Notes: generated by a model not told the origin, from the letters alone. A stretch of 64,000 bases of DNA from Hymenobacter aranciens (GCF_030580865.1 NZ_JAUQSY010000017.1:62001-126000), one strand, 5' to 3'; positions 25,312-33,497 are shown, counted from the first letter of the stretch. Made by a program: numbers and translations.

Positions 25312-25492
25312 AGGCAGGTCTCCTGACTCATACCCGGTTTGCCGTCCTTCTCGCCCCGCAGTGGGAGCAATGGACCTCGTTGGCAACCCGCGCCCGCCCC
25401 GTGGGGCCGGCCGGTACTTACAGTAGCGCGTCTGTCGGGGCTTTGCACCCCGTTCCCTGTTCGTTTCGGCCGTAGCCGAAAACCCTTCGCCG
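25312..25492 (-). promoter_or_regulatory. Cobalamin (adenosylcobalamin) riboswitch
   Basis: On the minus strand the 3' hallmark AGTCAGGAGACCTGCC is exact (25328-25313). Upstream are the core blocks CAGGGAACGGGGTGCAAAGC and ACTGTAAG, separated as in the family, and a 5' hairpin GGTTTTCGGC/GCCGAAAC. The region between the core and the 3' block holds variable GC-rich stems. In the family, B12 binding usually reduces expression. The next gene on this strand is a thioesterase, not a B12 transporter or biosynthesis gene. The expression platform in the 177 nt before the ATG was not identified. Confidence 0.88.
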
Positions 25493-25504
25493 TCTGTTCT
25501 TAAC

Positions 25505-25532
25505 AAAAAAACGGGCCCGCCGCCGCCGGCCC
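25505..25532 (-). terminator. Terminator-like hairpin after the NagX-like gene
   Basis: On the minus strand a GC-rich stem (GGGCC with GGCCC) is followed by TTTTTT. It lies 20 bp beyond the NagX-like stop and about 12 bp before the riboswitch, which leaves almost no room for a separate riboswitch promoter. Confidence 0.55.
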
Positions 25533-25552
25533 CTCGGCCACGAAGGTACTAC

Positions 25553-26671
25553 CTAGGCCCGCCACACCCAGCCGCGCCGGTACAGCCCGCCCAGCACCAC
25601 CCACCAGATGAGCAGGCACACCAGCGCCCCCGCCAGCGAGGCCATTTTCGGCTCCACAAACCACGGCGCAATGCCCCGCTGGTACAGAAAATCCTTCACC
25701 CCGAGCTCCCCGATAGGCACCCGGTTGAGCGTGCGCGCCAGGATGCTGGAGCCGAAAAATGCCGCCAGCGCATTCACCCCCAGCGCCTGGAAGGGCGGGG
25801 CCCAGCGGCGCTGGCCGCGCACATCGCAGAGCCAGTAGAGGCCGCCCAGCACCAGCGCCGCCAGCCCGCCGGTGAATAGCACGTAGGAGCTCGTCCACAG
25901 GCTTTTGTTGATGGGAAACCACTGGTTCCAGACTATTCCGGCCAGGCTAAGCGCGGCCCCGATTATCAGCAAGCCGACGGCGCGGTTCCGGGCCGTCAGC
26001 GCCTGCCAGCGCAGCCACTGCCCGGCCAGCCCGCCCAGCAGGCCGGTGGCCAGCGCCGGCAGGGTGCCCAACAGGCCTTCGGGGTCCCAGGTGCGGCTTT
26101 CCTTCCAGAGGTGATTTTCGCCGAACACCAGGCGGTCGAGCCAGGCACCCAGGTTGGTGGCGGGCGCCAGGTTGGCCGGACCGAAACCGGGCACCGGCAG
26201 CACCTGCAGCAGCACCGCATAGCCGATGAGCAGGGCCGCCACCAGCGCCGCCTGCGTGCGCCAGGAAGTCAGCAGGAAAATCGTCACGCTCAGGCCATAC
26301 ACCAGCGCAATGCGCACCAGCACACCCGGGATGCGCAGCGTGCCGAGGTCGAAATCAAGCCAGGTGGAGGCGAACAGGCCCAGGCCCGCCAGCACGGCCG
26401 TGCGCCGCCAGATTTTTAGTAGGGTAGGATGGTATGGGGGTGGTAGGGCAGGAGTTGTTTTTCGCAGCGCAAAGGCGATGCTCACGCCCACGATGAACAG
26501 GAAAAACGGGAACACCAAGTCGGCCAGCGTGCAGCCGTGCCACTCGGCGTGGGCCAGCGGGGCGTAGATGTGGCCCCAGTCGCCGGGGTGGTTCACCAGC
26601 AGCATCAGCGCCACGGTGAGGCCGCGGAAAACATCGAGCGAAACGAGGCGCGGGGCCGGAACAGCAGGCAT
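25553..26671 (-). CDS. NagX/HGSNAT-like membrane acyltransferase (DUF5009-type)
   Basis: 372 residues with about ten membrane segments. The family N-terminus is clear: RLVSLDVFRGLTVALMLLVN, then HAEWHGCTLADLVFPFFLFI and VGVSIAFAL. The conserved His in AEWHG is the presumed acetyl carrier in human heparan-alpha-glucosaminide N-acetyltransferase relatives. Bacterial NagX proteins are often tied to N-acetylglucosamine use; the substrate is not shown here. A TACTTTAG box on the minus strand (26698-26691) may be its promoter. Confidence 0.88.
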   Translation of the reverse strand: MPAVPAPRLVSLDVFRGLTVALMLLVNHPGDWGHIYAPLAHAEWHGCTLADLVFPFFLFIVGVSIAFALRKTTPALPPPYHPTLLKIWRRTAVLAGLGLFASTWLDFDLGTLRIPGVLVRIALVYGLSVTIFLLTSWRTQAALVAALLIGYAVLLQVLPVPGFGPANLAPATNLGAWLDRLVFGENHLWKESRTWDPEGLLGTLPALATGLLGGLAGQWLRWQALTARNRAVGLLIIGAALSLAGIVWNQWFPINKSLWTSSYVLFTGGLAALVLGGLYWLCDVRGQRRWAPPFQALGVNALAAFFGSSILARTLNRVPIGELGVKDFLYQRGIAPWFVEPKMASLAGALVCLLIWWVVLGGLYRRGWVWRA

Positions 26672-26699
26672 AAGTAGGATGGAAATGGCCCTAAAGTAA

Positions 26700-26737
26700 G
26701 GCCGGCCCGGCGCTGCAACCGCAGTGCCGGGCCGGCC
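26700..26737. terminator. GC-rich hairpin after the DHFR-fold genes
   Basis: GGCCGGCCCGGC and GCCGGGCCGGCC, with CTGC/GCAG continuing the stem. It lies about 30 bp beyond the stop at 26766. It lacks a proper T-run, so termination is uncertain. Confidence 0.45.
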
Positions 26738-26765
26738 CCAATATAGCTAACCGTTGTTCGGGCAC

Positions 26766-27341
26766 TTACGCCTCTGCTATTCGGCGGTAGTGCAGGCCCT
26801 GCACGCCGCTGCTAAGCGTAACGGCTTCGAGCAGCTGCAGCTGCAGCGCCGGCTGCGAGCCGTCGAACAGCGGGATGCCGTCGCGTAGTATCACCGGGTT
26901 CACAAACAGCCGAAACTCGTCCACAAGATTGGCCGCCAGCAGCGAATGCGCGGCCCCGGGGCTGCCGAAAATGACAATGTCCTGCTCGGTTTCCTGCTTG
27001 AGCTGCTGAACTTCGGCAGCCACATTGTCGCGGATGATGCGCACGTTCGGCTGCGCCGAATCCGGCAGGGTCGTGGACAACACCACTTTCGGCGCCTGCT
27101 TATACCAGCTTGCGTGCGTGATGTCGTGCCGGCTGGCGCCGGGCTGCTCGGCGGCCGTGGGCCAGTAGGCCTCCATCATCTGGTAGGTCACGCGGCCGTA
27201 CAAAGCCGTGCTCGACTGCGCCGTTTGCCGGTCCGAATACTCGAACAGCTCATCCGAGATGCGTATCCAGTCCATCTCGCCGTTGGGTCCGGCCACCAGC
27301 CCGTCCAGGCTGATGTGCATGAATAGTACGAGCTTACCCAT
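26766..27341 (-). CDS. Dihydrofolate reductase-fold protein (RibD C-terminal family), copy 1
   Basis: 191 residues. The start KLVLFMHISLDGLVAGPNGE is the family signature. ALYGRVTYQMMEAYWP and QDIVIFGSPGAAHSLLAANL mark the nucleotide-binding part, and LVDEFRLFVNPVILRDGIPLF the C-terminal half. These small RibD_C proteins bind NADPH; their substrates are mostly unknown. The gene overlaps the related upstream gene by 8 bp, so the two are translated together. Confidence 0.88.
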   Translation of the reverse strand: MGKLVLFMHISLDGLVAGPNGEMDWIRISDELFEYSDRQTAQSSTALYGRVTYQMMEAYWPTAAEQPGASRHDITHASWYKQAPKVVLSTTLPDSAQPNVRIIRDNVAAEVQQLKQETEQDIVIFGSPGAAHSLLAANLVDEFRLFVNPVILRDGIPLFDGSQPALQLQLLEAVTLSSGVQGLHYRRIAEA

Positions 27342-27915
27342 TGGTGGAGGGATTAATTTGGGGAGAATTGGAAGTGGTCGCCGCGTCGCGGCCGTAGGTG
27401 AGAATCAGCACGCCGGAGCCGGTGGGCTTGCTGTCGAGCAGGCGGAACTTGCTTAGCGTGTCGCCTTCCTGGAAGAGCTTTTTGCCCTTGCCCAGCACCA
27501 CCGGGTACACCATCAGGCGGTACACGTCCACGAGGTCGTTGCGGCGCAGGGTGTCGAGCAGCTCGGCGCTGCCGTACACCAGCAAGTCGGGACCGGGCTG
27601 GGCTTTGAGGGCCCGCACGGCCTCGGCCACCTCGCCCTGGATAAACTGCGCGTTCCAGGTGGGCTCGGTGAGGGTGGTGGTAGCCACGTATTTGGGGATG
27701 CTGTTCATCTGGTCGGCGCCGGGCTGGCCTTCCATCTTCGGCCAGGCCTCGGCGAAGCCCTGGTAGGTGACGCGGCCCAGCAGCAGGGCACCGCAGCCGT
27801 ACATCAGCTCGCTTTGGGCAGCGGCCAGGTCATCGTCCCAGTAGGGGGCGGTCCAGGCGGGGTTTTCCATCACGCCATCCAGCGAGACGAATTCGGCGAC
27901 AATTACTTTGCGCAT
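27334..27915 (-). CDS. Dihydrofolate reductase-fold protein (RibD C-terminal family), copy 2
   Basis: 193 residues. KVIVAEFVSLDGVMENPAWT opens the family motif; ALLLGRVTYQGFAEAWPKME, DLLVYGSAELLDTLRRNDLV and RLMVYPVVLGKGKKLFQEGD follow. It is a typical stand-alone YwjB/YyaP-like member. It is the third gene of a minus-strand set with DoxX, VOC and copy 1. The two copies are distant from each other, so they are not a recent duplication. Confidence 0.88.
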   Translation of the reverse strand: MRKVIVAEFVSLDGVMENPAWTAPYWDDDLAAAQSELMYGCGALLLGRVTYQGFAEAWPKMEGQPGADQMNSIPKYVATTTLTEPTWNAQFIQGEVAEAVRALKAQPGPDLLVYGSAELLDTLRRNDLVDVYRLMVYPVVLGKGKKLFQEGDTLSKFRLLDSKPTGSGVLILTYGRDAATTSNSPQINPSTNG

Positions 27916-27938
27916 GATTATGGTTGAAATAAAGGACT

Positions 27939-28370
27939 TTACTGCTGCTCGCCGGCCTGGAAATTAAACAGCCACTGCTTGCCGAACCGGTCGGTGAGGG
28001 CGCCGTACTTACCGCCCCAGAACATCACTTCCAGCGGCTGGGTCACGGTGCCGCCCTCGCCCAGCTTGGAGAATACCGCGTCGATTTGCTCTTCGCTGTG
28101 GCAGTTCAGGCACAGCTGCACCGAGCTGTTGTCGGCCACGGCGGGGGGGCCGCCCATCACGTCGGAGGCGAAGAGCATCAGCGTCTCGCTCACCGTCAGC
28201 ACCGAGTGAATGATGCCGTTCTGGTCGGCGGCCGGCAGGTGGCTGGCCGCCGGCGACTCGGCCACGGCCTGCAGCATCAATTCGCCGCCCAGGCAGGCCT
28301 GGTAGAAAGTCATGGCCTCGCGGCAGGTGCCGTTGAAATTGAGGTAGGGGTTGAGTTGGGGCGTTTTCAT
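27939..28370 (-). CDS. VOC-family protein (PhnB/glyoxalase-like)
   Basis: 143 residues. QLNPYLNFNGTCREAMTFYQ is the PhnB-type start; GGELMLQAVAESPA, HSVLTVSETLMLFASDVMGG and KLGEGGTVTQPLEVMFWGGK follow, ending DRFGKQWLFNF. Members bind small ligands and may serve as dioxygenases or resistance proteins; no metal triad was confirmed here. It is part of the DoxX/VOC/DHFR-fold set. Confidence 0.9.
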   Translation of the reverse strand: MKTPQLNPYLNFNGTCREAMTFYQACLGGELMLQAVAESPAASHLPAADQNGIIHSVLTVSETLMLFASDVMGGPPAVADNSSVQLCLNCHSEEQIDAVFSKLGEGGTVTQPLEVMFWGGKYGALTDRFGKQWLFNFQAGEQQ

Positions 28371-28394
28371 GGGTGAAAAAGGGGATTGGGGGTT

Positions 28395-28466
28395 AGTAGC
28401 GCGGACTGTGTAGTCCGCGAGTCAGAGCATATTGGTGCAATCGCAGACTACACAGTCCGCGCTGCT
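28395..28466. repeat. Palindromic element (GCGGACTGTGTAGTCCGCG family)
   Basis: Left arm AGTAGCGCGGACTGTGTAGT (28395 onward) and complementary right arm ending 28466; the arms are 26 bp with two mismatches and each contains a smaller self-complementary core. The right arm encodes the last five codons and the stop of the DoxX gene. Confidence 0.88.
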
Positions 28467-28828
28467 TCGTGCTTTTTCCAGAGAAAGTAAATGAGCAGCA
28501 GCACCGCCAACATCACCAGCGCGGGCACGGCCATGCCCCAGCCCGCGCCCGCCAGCACCTGCGAAGCCGCCGCCCCGATGAAATTGAAGGCAAAGCCCGC
28601 GTAGGCCCATTCCTTCACCGTGCGAAACCAGGGTTGCAGCAGCGCCGCCGCGCCCAGCACCTTGGCCGCCCCCATGATGTACATGATATAGAGCGGATAG
28701 CCGAGCAGGCGCATCGATTCCTGGCCGTGGACTTCCTGCGCCAGCCCGGCGCCGCCGTCCATTAGCATCAGCAAGGCAAAGAGAATGGTCAGCGACCAGT
28801 ACAGGATGTTGAGGGTTTTGGGACTCAT
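28448..28828 (-). CDS. DoxX-like membrane protein
   Basis: 126 residues from ATG 28828; a 47-residue upstream extension is not family-like. Four membrane segments are visible: ILYWSLTILFALLMLMDGG, LYIMYIMGAAKVLGAAALL, WAYAGFAFNFIGAAASQVL and ALVMLAVLLLIYFLW. KVLGAAALL with a preceding Pro/Tyr region is the DoxX_2 pattern. It is probably the first gene of the DoxX-VOC-DHFR-fold unit, opposite the GlxA regulator. The last residues AARTV and the stop are encoded by a palindromic element, so the original C-terminus has been replaced. Confidence 0.85.
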   Translation of the reverse strand: MSPKTLNILYWSLTILFALLMLMDGGAGLAQEVHGQESMRLLGYPLYIMYIMGAAKVLGAAALLQPWFRTVKEWAYAGFAFNFIGAAASQVLAGAGWGMAVPALVMLAVLLLIYFLWKKHEAARTV

Positions 28829-28872
28829 GAGGCAAGAAAAGGGAGTGGTGAAGCAGGAGCGGAATTGTCCGA

Positions 28873-28880
28873 CAAAATTA
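28873..28880 (-). promoter_or_regulatory. Probable -7 box for the DoxX operon (TAATTTTG)
   Basis: TAATTTTG on the minus strand is an exact TAnnTTTG match, 45 bp before the DoxX ATG. A clean -33 TTTG at 19-20 bp was not found. Confidence 0.45.
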
Positions 28881-28948
28881 CTAACCGATTTAGCAAGCCG
28901 GGTGGGCTGAATGCGGCCGGATACGGGGTCGAATGCGACATTTTTTAG

Positions 28949-28956
28949 TAAGTTTA
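28949..28956 (+). promoter_or_regulatory. Possible -7 box for the GlxA-type regulator (TAAGTTTA)
   Basis: TAAGTTTA ends 4 bp before the ATG at 28961 and matches TAnnTTTG in seven of eight positions counted loosely. It would give a very short leader. Confidence 0.3.
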
Positions 28957-28960
28957 AGCC

Positions 28961-29941
28961 ATGAAGCACGTATCCATTCTGCTACCCGCCGGCGATGTGG
29001 TGGTGGGCAGCATCGAAGGCCCGCACAAGGTACTTACTCAGGTAAATGATTTTCTGGCTGGTATGGGCAAAAATCCGGCTTTTAAAGTGGAGTTGGTAGG
29101 CCTGCAAAAGTCCCAGACGTTTACTAATGGTCTGTACACGCTGCACGCCGCCCGCACTATCGACGAGGATTTTCAGACCGACCTCATCATCATTCCCGCC
29201 CCGCACGGCGACCTGGCCCAGGCCGTGGCCCTCAACCACGCCACCCTGGCCTGGATAAACCGGCAGCACGCCGCCGGGGCCGAGGTAGCCAGCCTGTGCC
29301 TGGGGGCTTTCCTACTGGCCGCCACGGGCCTGGTCGATGGCCGCCAGTGCGCCACCCACTGGCTGGCGGCCGATGCCTTCCGGGCGATGTACCCGCAGGT
29401 GGAGCTGGTGGCCGAAAAGGTAGTGACCGATGCCCACGGCATCTACTCCAGCGGCGGCGCCTATTCCTACCTTAACCTGATGCTGTACCTAGTGGAGAAA
29501 TACGTGGGCCGCGAGTTGGCCGTGCTCTGCGCCAAGGTATTCCAGATTGATATTGGCCGCCACAGCCAGTCGCCCTTCACCATGTTCAGCGGCCTCAAAG
29601 AGCACGAGGACGAGCCTATTAAGAAGGCCCAGCGGTTCATCGAAACCAATTTCCAGCAGCGTATCTCGGTGGAGGAGCTGGCGGCGCTGACTTACCTCAG
29701 CCGCCGCAACTTTGAGCGGCGCTTCAAGAAAGCCACGTTCAACACGGCCATCGAATACATTCAGCGCGTGAAGATTGAGGCCGCCAAGATGAGCCTCGAA
29801 ACCTCCCGCGACAACGTGAATGAGGTGATGTATTCGGTGGGCTACTCCGATACGAAGGCCTTTCGCAGCATATTCAAGAAAATCACGGGTGTGTCGCCGC
29901 TGGAGTATCGCAACAAGTACAGTAAGGTAGTGGCGGCGTAG
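28961..29941 (+). CDS. GlxA-family transcriptional regulator (DJ-1/PfpI domain plus AraC HTH)
   Basis: 326 residues. Residues 1-190 are a DJ-1/PfpI-like domain: HVSILLPAGDVVVGSIEGPH, LIIIPAPHGDLAQA, and the nucleophile-elbow region ASLCLGAFLLAATGLVDGRQ with a Cys followed by ATHW. Residues about 225-320 are an AraC-type pair of helix-turn-helix motifs: ISVEELAALTYLSRRNFERR and VNEVMYSVGYSDTKAFRSIF. It is a cytoplasmic DNA-binding regulator. It is divergent from the DoxX unit, which it probably controls. Confidence 0.93.
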   Translation: MKHVSILLPAGDVVVGSIEGPHKVLTQVNDFLAGMGKNPAFKVELVGLQKSQTFTNGLYTLHAARTIDEDFQTDLIIIPAPHGDLAQAVALNHATLAWINRQHAAGAEVASLCLGAFLLAATGLVDGRQCATHWLAADAFRAMYPQVELVAEKVVTDAHGIYSSGGAYSYLNLMLYLVEKYVGRELAVLCAKVFQIDIGRHSQSPFTMFSGLKEHEDEPIKKAQRFIETNFQQRISVEELAALTYLSRRNFERRFKKATFNTAIEYIQRVKIEAAKMSLETSRDNVNEVMYSVGYSDTKAFRSIFKKITGVSPLEYRNKYSKVVAA

Positions 29942-29954
29942 CGGCGTTCCTTAG

Positions 29955-30872
29955 CTATTCGGAATCAGGTAATTCCTCCGTCGGTTCATCCTCCCAGCTT
30001 TTCTCAAAGCGAAAGCCAGCATCCAGAAGCAGCACCCGCAGCTCGGGCGCATCCAGGCTGTCGGCTGGCCGGTAGTGCCAGTGATAATAACCGAAGTCCA
30101 AGCCGTATTGCTCCGTTACCTGCTCAAAATCCAACGCAAGAATCCGTTGGCCAAAATCATTGAAAACAGACTCGTCGAGGGTATGAAAGGTGATTTTTTT
30201 GTGCTCATCCAGCGTGAGTTTGGTTTCATGTTGCGGCCACGAAATAAGGCAGTCAACAAAGCCGTTTTCAAGAAGATTTGAGCACTGCTCTTCCCAAAAA
30301 GTTGCCGGATTATTATCGTCAGACTGAGTTAGTGGCTTGGACCATAGCTCGCTCTTCTGGCCTTCCCAGTGCCCCCTGATAATCACCGACAACTGTGCAG
30401 GATTCAAAACAAACTGAACTGCTTGCAAAAACGTGTTGATAAGCCGGCTTTTATCCGCAACCAGTTCAAATTCATAAGCCCCGGTTTCACCGCTTTTGTA
30501 TGCCATGAAACAGTTCTTTATCAGCTCATAATCAAACTCCCCATCTTCCGTAGACTTGATGATGCCAGTGGGCGCAATAAACTCATGCTCGACGGTGTCG
30601 AGCGGATAAGAATAGTTTTCCGCCGACCTGAATACATTGCTGGTGAGCGCAACCAGGTCGTCGGGCTCCTCGAAGTCTTCAAGTGTATCCAGCCGGGCGG
30701 CCTCGCTCGCTGATGGGCTATTGAAGCCGCATTCTTGAGCAGCAGCTTGCAGAGCATTTTCCAGCGCTTCGCCGCAGTGTTGCCCGTAGGCATAAAAATT
30801 GCCTATTACCCCGGTAAGTTCGTCGAAATGTCCACTGATGAGGAAGTACCAGTATTGGGCAGGTGCTGACAT
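29955..30872 (-). CDS. Hypothetical cytoplasmic protein
   Basis: 305 residues, not recognised. There is no signal peptide or membrane segment. It is acidic, rich in Asp, Glu, Phe and Tyr (DTLEDFEEPDDLVALTS, YYHWHYRPADSLDAPELRVL), with a C-terminal EDEPTEELPDSE. The early WYFLISGHFDELTGVIGNFY segment is probably the core. The base composition is visibly more AT-rich than the flanking genes. It converges with the GlxA gene, 13 bp between stops. It may be an immunity-like or stand-alone domain protein; this is only a guess from style. Confidence 0.6.
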   Translation of the reverse strand: MSAPAQYWYFLISGHFDELTGVIGNFYAYGQHCGEALENALQAAAQECGFNSPSASEAARLDTLEDFEEPDDLVALTSNVFRSAENYSYPLDTVEHEFIAPTGIIKSTEDGEFDYELIKNCFMAYKSGETGAYEFELVADKSRLINTFLQAVQFVLNPAQLSVIIRGHWEGQKSELWSKPLTQSDDNNPATFWEEQCSNLLENGFVDCLISWPQHETKLTLDEHKKITFHTLDESVFNDFGQRILALDFEQVTEQYGLDFGYYHWHYRPADSLDAPELRVLLLDAGFRFEKSWEDEPTEELPDSE

Positions 30873-30932
30873 GAAAGGGCGCTAAACGAGGGAACTGCTA
30901 GGGAATCCGGTTCAATAATGGGACACGGCCGT

Positions 30933-32720
30933 TTAGTCGCCGCCAAACAGCCGCCCGAAGAACCCGCGCTTCTTCTTCGGCTTGGCTTTGGCCTTCACCT
31001 CAGCCTCCTTCACCTTGATTTTCACCAATTCGGCTTCCGAAGGGGTGGCGGCTTCGGGCTCCACCGCTGGCGGCAGCTGCGTGGTGGCCACGGCCACCGG
31101 CGGCGCGCTGGCTTGCACCACCTCCATCGGCAGCTGCCCGCTGGTGAAGAGGCGCACGGGGCGGCTTTCGTTGTGCAGGCGGTCGAGGGCCGTGATGTAG
31201 TAGGCGTAGCCCTGGCCGGGCACGGCGGTAGTATCCACGAATACTGCGGCTTGGCCGGGCGCGGGGCGGGGCAGGGCCATGATGTTGCGCGGGTCGTCGG
31301 GCGTCACGGTTTCGTCGGCGTCGAAGCGGTAGAGGGCGTAGTAGGCGGCGAGGTCGCCGTCGGGGGCGGCGGGGCCGGGCTGCCAGGTGAGGGTGATTTG
31401 GGCATTGGCGCGGTTGAGCAGGGCTTGGGCCACGGGCGCGGGCGGCATGGCGTCTTTCCAGGGCATGGTGGGCACCAGCGCGGGGTTCAGGAAGAGGTCG
31501 CGGCGCAGCGAGTCGGTGGTGCCCAGCGGGTTTTTGACCAGTGAGCGGGCCGAGAAGAACACGCTGCCTGCCACTTCGCCATTATACGAGCGGTTGAGGC
31601 GCACCTGCCGGGGCAGCTCGCGCGGGTTGCGCCAGGTGGTGTCGGAGCGGGTGCTTTCGAGCATCCGGTACATGCCGTGGCCGATGTAGAGGTGGCGGTC
31701 AAAGCGGTTTTTGGCCCACCAGTCCACCAGCACGGGGTAGGGGCAGAGGCGGAAATTGGTGCTCCAGTAGAGCTGCGGCACGATGTAGTCAATCCAGCCT
31801 TTTTGCAGCCAGCCGCGGGTGTCGGCGTAGAGGTTGGCGTAGCTGGGCTGCCCGGCGCGGGTGGCCGAGCCCTCGGGGAAATCCTTCGACTTGTTCATCC
31901 ACACGCCGAAGGGCGAAATGCCGAATTTCACCCAGCGCTTGGCCGTCTGGATGCTGTCGTGCAGGTCGTGGATGAGAATGTCCACGTTGCGCCGCCGCCA
32001 GTCGGCCAGCTTGGGGATGCTGTCGGGGTTGTAGTCGCGGTAGGCGGCTTCGTCGTGTAGGGTTTGGCCCGCTTCGGGGTAGGGGTAAAAATAGTCGTCG
32101 AAATGCACCGCGTCGATGTCGTAGCGCCGCACTACATCCATGATTACCTTGGTGATATGCTCGCGCACCTCGGGCATGCCGGGGTTGTAGAGGTACTGCC
32201 CGTTGTACTTGATAAACCACTCCGGGTGGCGCTTCAGCGGGTGGCTGGCGGCCAGCGTGCGGCGCACCGAGTCCATCGTGGCCCGGTAGGGGTTAAACCA
32301 GGCGTGAAACTCCATGCCGCGCCGGTGCGCCTCGTTGATGAGGAAGGGCAGCGGGTCCTGCCCATCGGCCGGGGCCTTGCCCTGCTGGTTGGTGAGGTAC
32401 TTGCTCCAGGGTTCTAAGTCAGACTTATAGAAGGCATCTGACACCGGCCGGATTTGCACAAACACGGCGTTGATACCCGCGCCCTGGGCCACATCGAGCA
32501 GCTTCTGGTAGTCGCGGCGGTATTGGGTGGGCGTCTGGTTGCGCTGCAGGGGCCAGTCGATGTTGGCCACGGTGGCAATCCAAATGGCGCGCAGCTCGCG
32601 CTTGGGCGGCACCACGTCGGTTTCGGCGCTATCGGCCTCGGTTTGGGCGGCGGCGGGCGGGCTGGTCAGGCCAAGTAATAACAAAAGGAAAAACCAACCG
32701 GAAGCGAGAAAACGGGGCAT
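30933..32720 (-). CDS. Glycosyl hydrolase-like family 10 (GHL10/YngK-type) secreted protein
   Basis: 595 residues with a signal (FFLLLLLGLTSPPAAAQ). The barrel spans about residues 38-400: KRELRAIWIATVANIDWP, AGINAVFVQIRPVSDAFYKS, GMEFHAWFNPYRATMD, DIDAVHFDDYFYPYPEAG and WIDYIVPQLYWSTNFRLCPY. Asp/Glu residues in the HFDDYFYP loop are the likely catalytic ones. A fibronectin-like module (about 420-535) follows, then a short linker and a basic tail (AKPKKKRGFFGRLFGGD). Family members act on peptidoglycan-like or polysaccharide material; substrate unknown. A TAATTTGC box lies at 32757-32750. Confidence 0.88.
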   Translation of the reverse strand: MPRFLASGWFFLLLLLGLTSPPAAAQTEADSAETDVVPPKRELRAIWIATVANIDWPLQRNQTPTQYRRDYQKLLDVAQGAGINAVFVQIRPVSDAFYKSDLEPWSKYLTNQQGKAPADGQDPLPFLINEAHRRGMEFHAWFNPYRATMDSVRRTLAASHPLKRHPEWFIKYNGQYLYNPGMPEVREHITKVIMDVVRRYDIDAVHFDDYFYPYPEAGQTLHDEAAYRDYNPDSIPKLADWRRRNVDILIHDLHDSIQTAKRWVKFGISPFGVWMNKSKDFPEGSATRAGQPSYANLYADTRGWLQKGWIDYIVPQLYWSTNFRLCPYPVLVDWWAKNRFDRHLYIGHGMYRMLESTRSDTTWRNPRELPRQVRLNRSYNGEVAGSVFFSARSLVKNPLGTTDSLRRDLFLNPALVPTMPWKDAMPPAPVAQALLNRANAQITLTWQPGPAAPDGDLAAYYALYRFDADETVTPDDPRNIMALPRPAPGQAAVFVDTTAVPGQGYAYYITALDRLHNESRPVRLFTSGQLPMEVVQASAPPVAVATTQLPPAVEPEAATPSEAELVKIKVKEAEVKAKAKPKKKRGFFGRLFGGD

Positions 32721-32780
32721 TAATAAGGTTCAGCAGCGCGAAAATTCCTGCAAATTACGCCCGATGCTGCCGGCAGCACG

Positions 32781-33003
32781 ACAACTCCCCTCCTTGGAAA
32801 GGAGGGGATGTTTTCGCGTAGCGAAAACGGGGGTGGTTCGCCCGGTCGCGCCGTTAGCGCCGGTTGGGCTTTCAGTCAAGTTGCAAATCCGGCCGCATTC
32901 AATAGCTGCCGAAAGAGAATTACTGCGTCGTTCTGACGGTTCAACCACCCCCGTTCGCGCCTCTTCGGCGCTCACATCCCCTCCTTTCCAAGGAGGGGAG
33001 TTA
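32781..33003. repeat. Long palindromic element (CTCCCCTCCTTGGAAAGGAG family)
   Basis: Left arm ACAACTCCCCTCCTTGGAAA onward and the complementary right arm ending GGAGGGGAGTTAT, each with an internal smaller palindrome (CTCCTTGGAAAGGAG). Inner arms ACGGGGGTGGTT and AACCACCCCCGT are also present. At about 223 bp it is the largest element in the window; the centre is unique sequence. It separates the GHL10 promoter from the next gene. Confidence 0.9.
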
Positions 33004-33009
33004 TCGTTC

Positions 33010-33300
33010 TTACGAGCCCGTCAGCTCCGTATCTGTTTCGGTTTCATCCGGCCCGCCTTCCAGACCGTTGGTCTGGCTGGCGTCGCCATAGTCGCCGCGG
33101 ATGCCGGCGCCGTCGCCCATGTTTTGCTGAGTGCTGGTGGTTTTATCCGGTTGGCTTTCGGTGGCTTGGGTGGGCTTGCTGGCGGGCGCCTGGTCGGGGC
33201 TTTGCTCCTCGGGGCGGTCGGTTTGGGTGTCAGGGGCAGCGTTGCCGGTGGTGGCCTGGTCGGGCCGGGGGTCGGTGGGGTTTTCCTGCGGGTCGGGCAT
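33010..33300 (-). CDS. Small acidic disordered protein (doubtful)
   Basis: 96 residues with the composition of an intrinsically disordered protein: Asp, Glu, Gln, Pro and Thr, for example QENPTDPRPDQATTGNAAPD and a C-terminal GPDETETDTELTGS. There is no signal, hydrophobic core or domain. It begins just beyond a stretch resembling one arm of the palindrome inserted in NagZ-Bla. Codon third positions look normal for the genome, which is the main reason to keep it. Confidence 0.4.
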   Translation of the reverse strand: MPDPQENPTDPRPDQATTGNAAPDTQTDRPEEQSPDQAPASKPTQATESQPDKTTSTQQNMGDGAGIRGDYGDASQTNGLEGGPDETETDTELTGS

Positions 33301-33497
33301 GGGAGGGAAGAATTAGGAGGGAGGAATGAGGTGCGGCCGAAGCCGCTGGTAGCTGTACGGCGCCGGCCGGAGCTGGTTGAGGGCGACGTTTTTGAAAATA
33401 CGTTGTTACTTGCCGCCGAAGCGCGATGTCCGCCTGGGACGAGATGCTTCACTGGCTTGCGCCTTTCTTCGGTTCTACCTTCTTCATCACATTTTCT

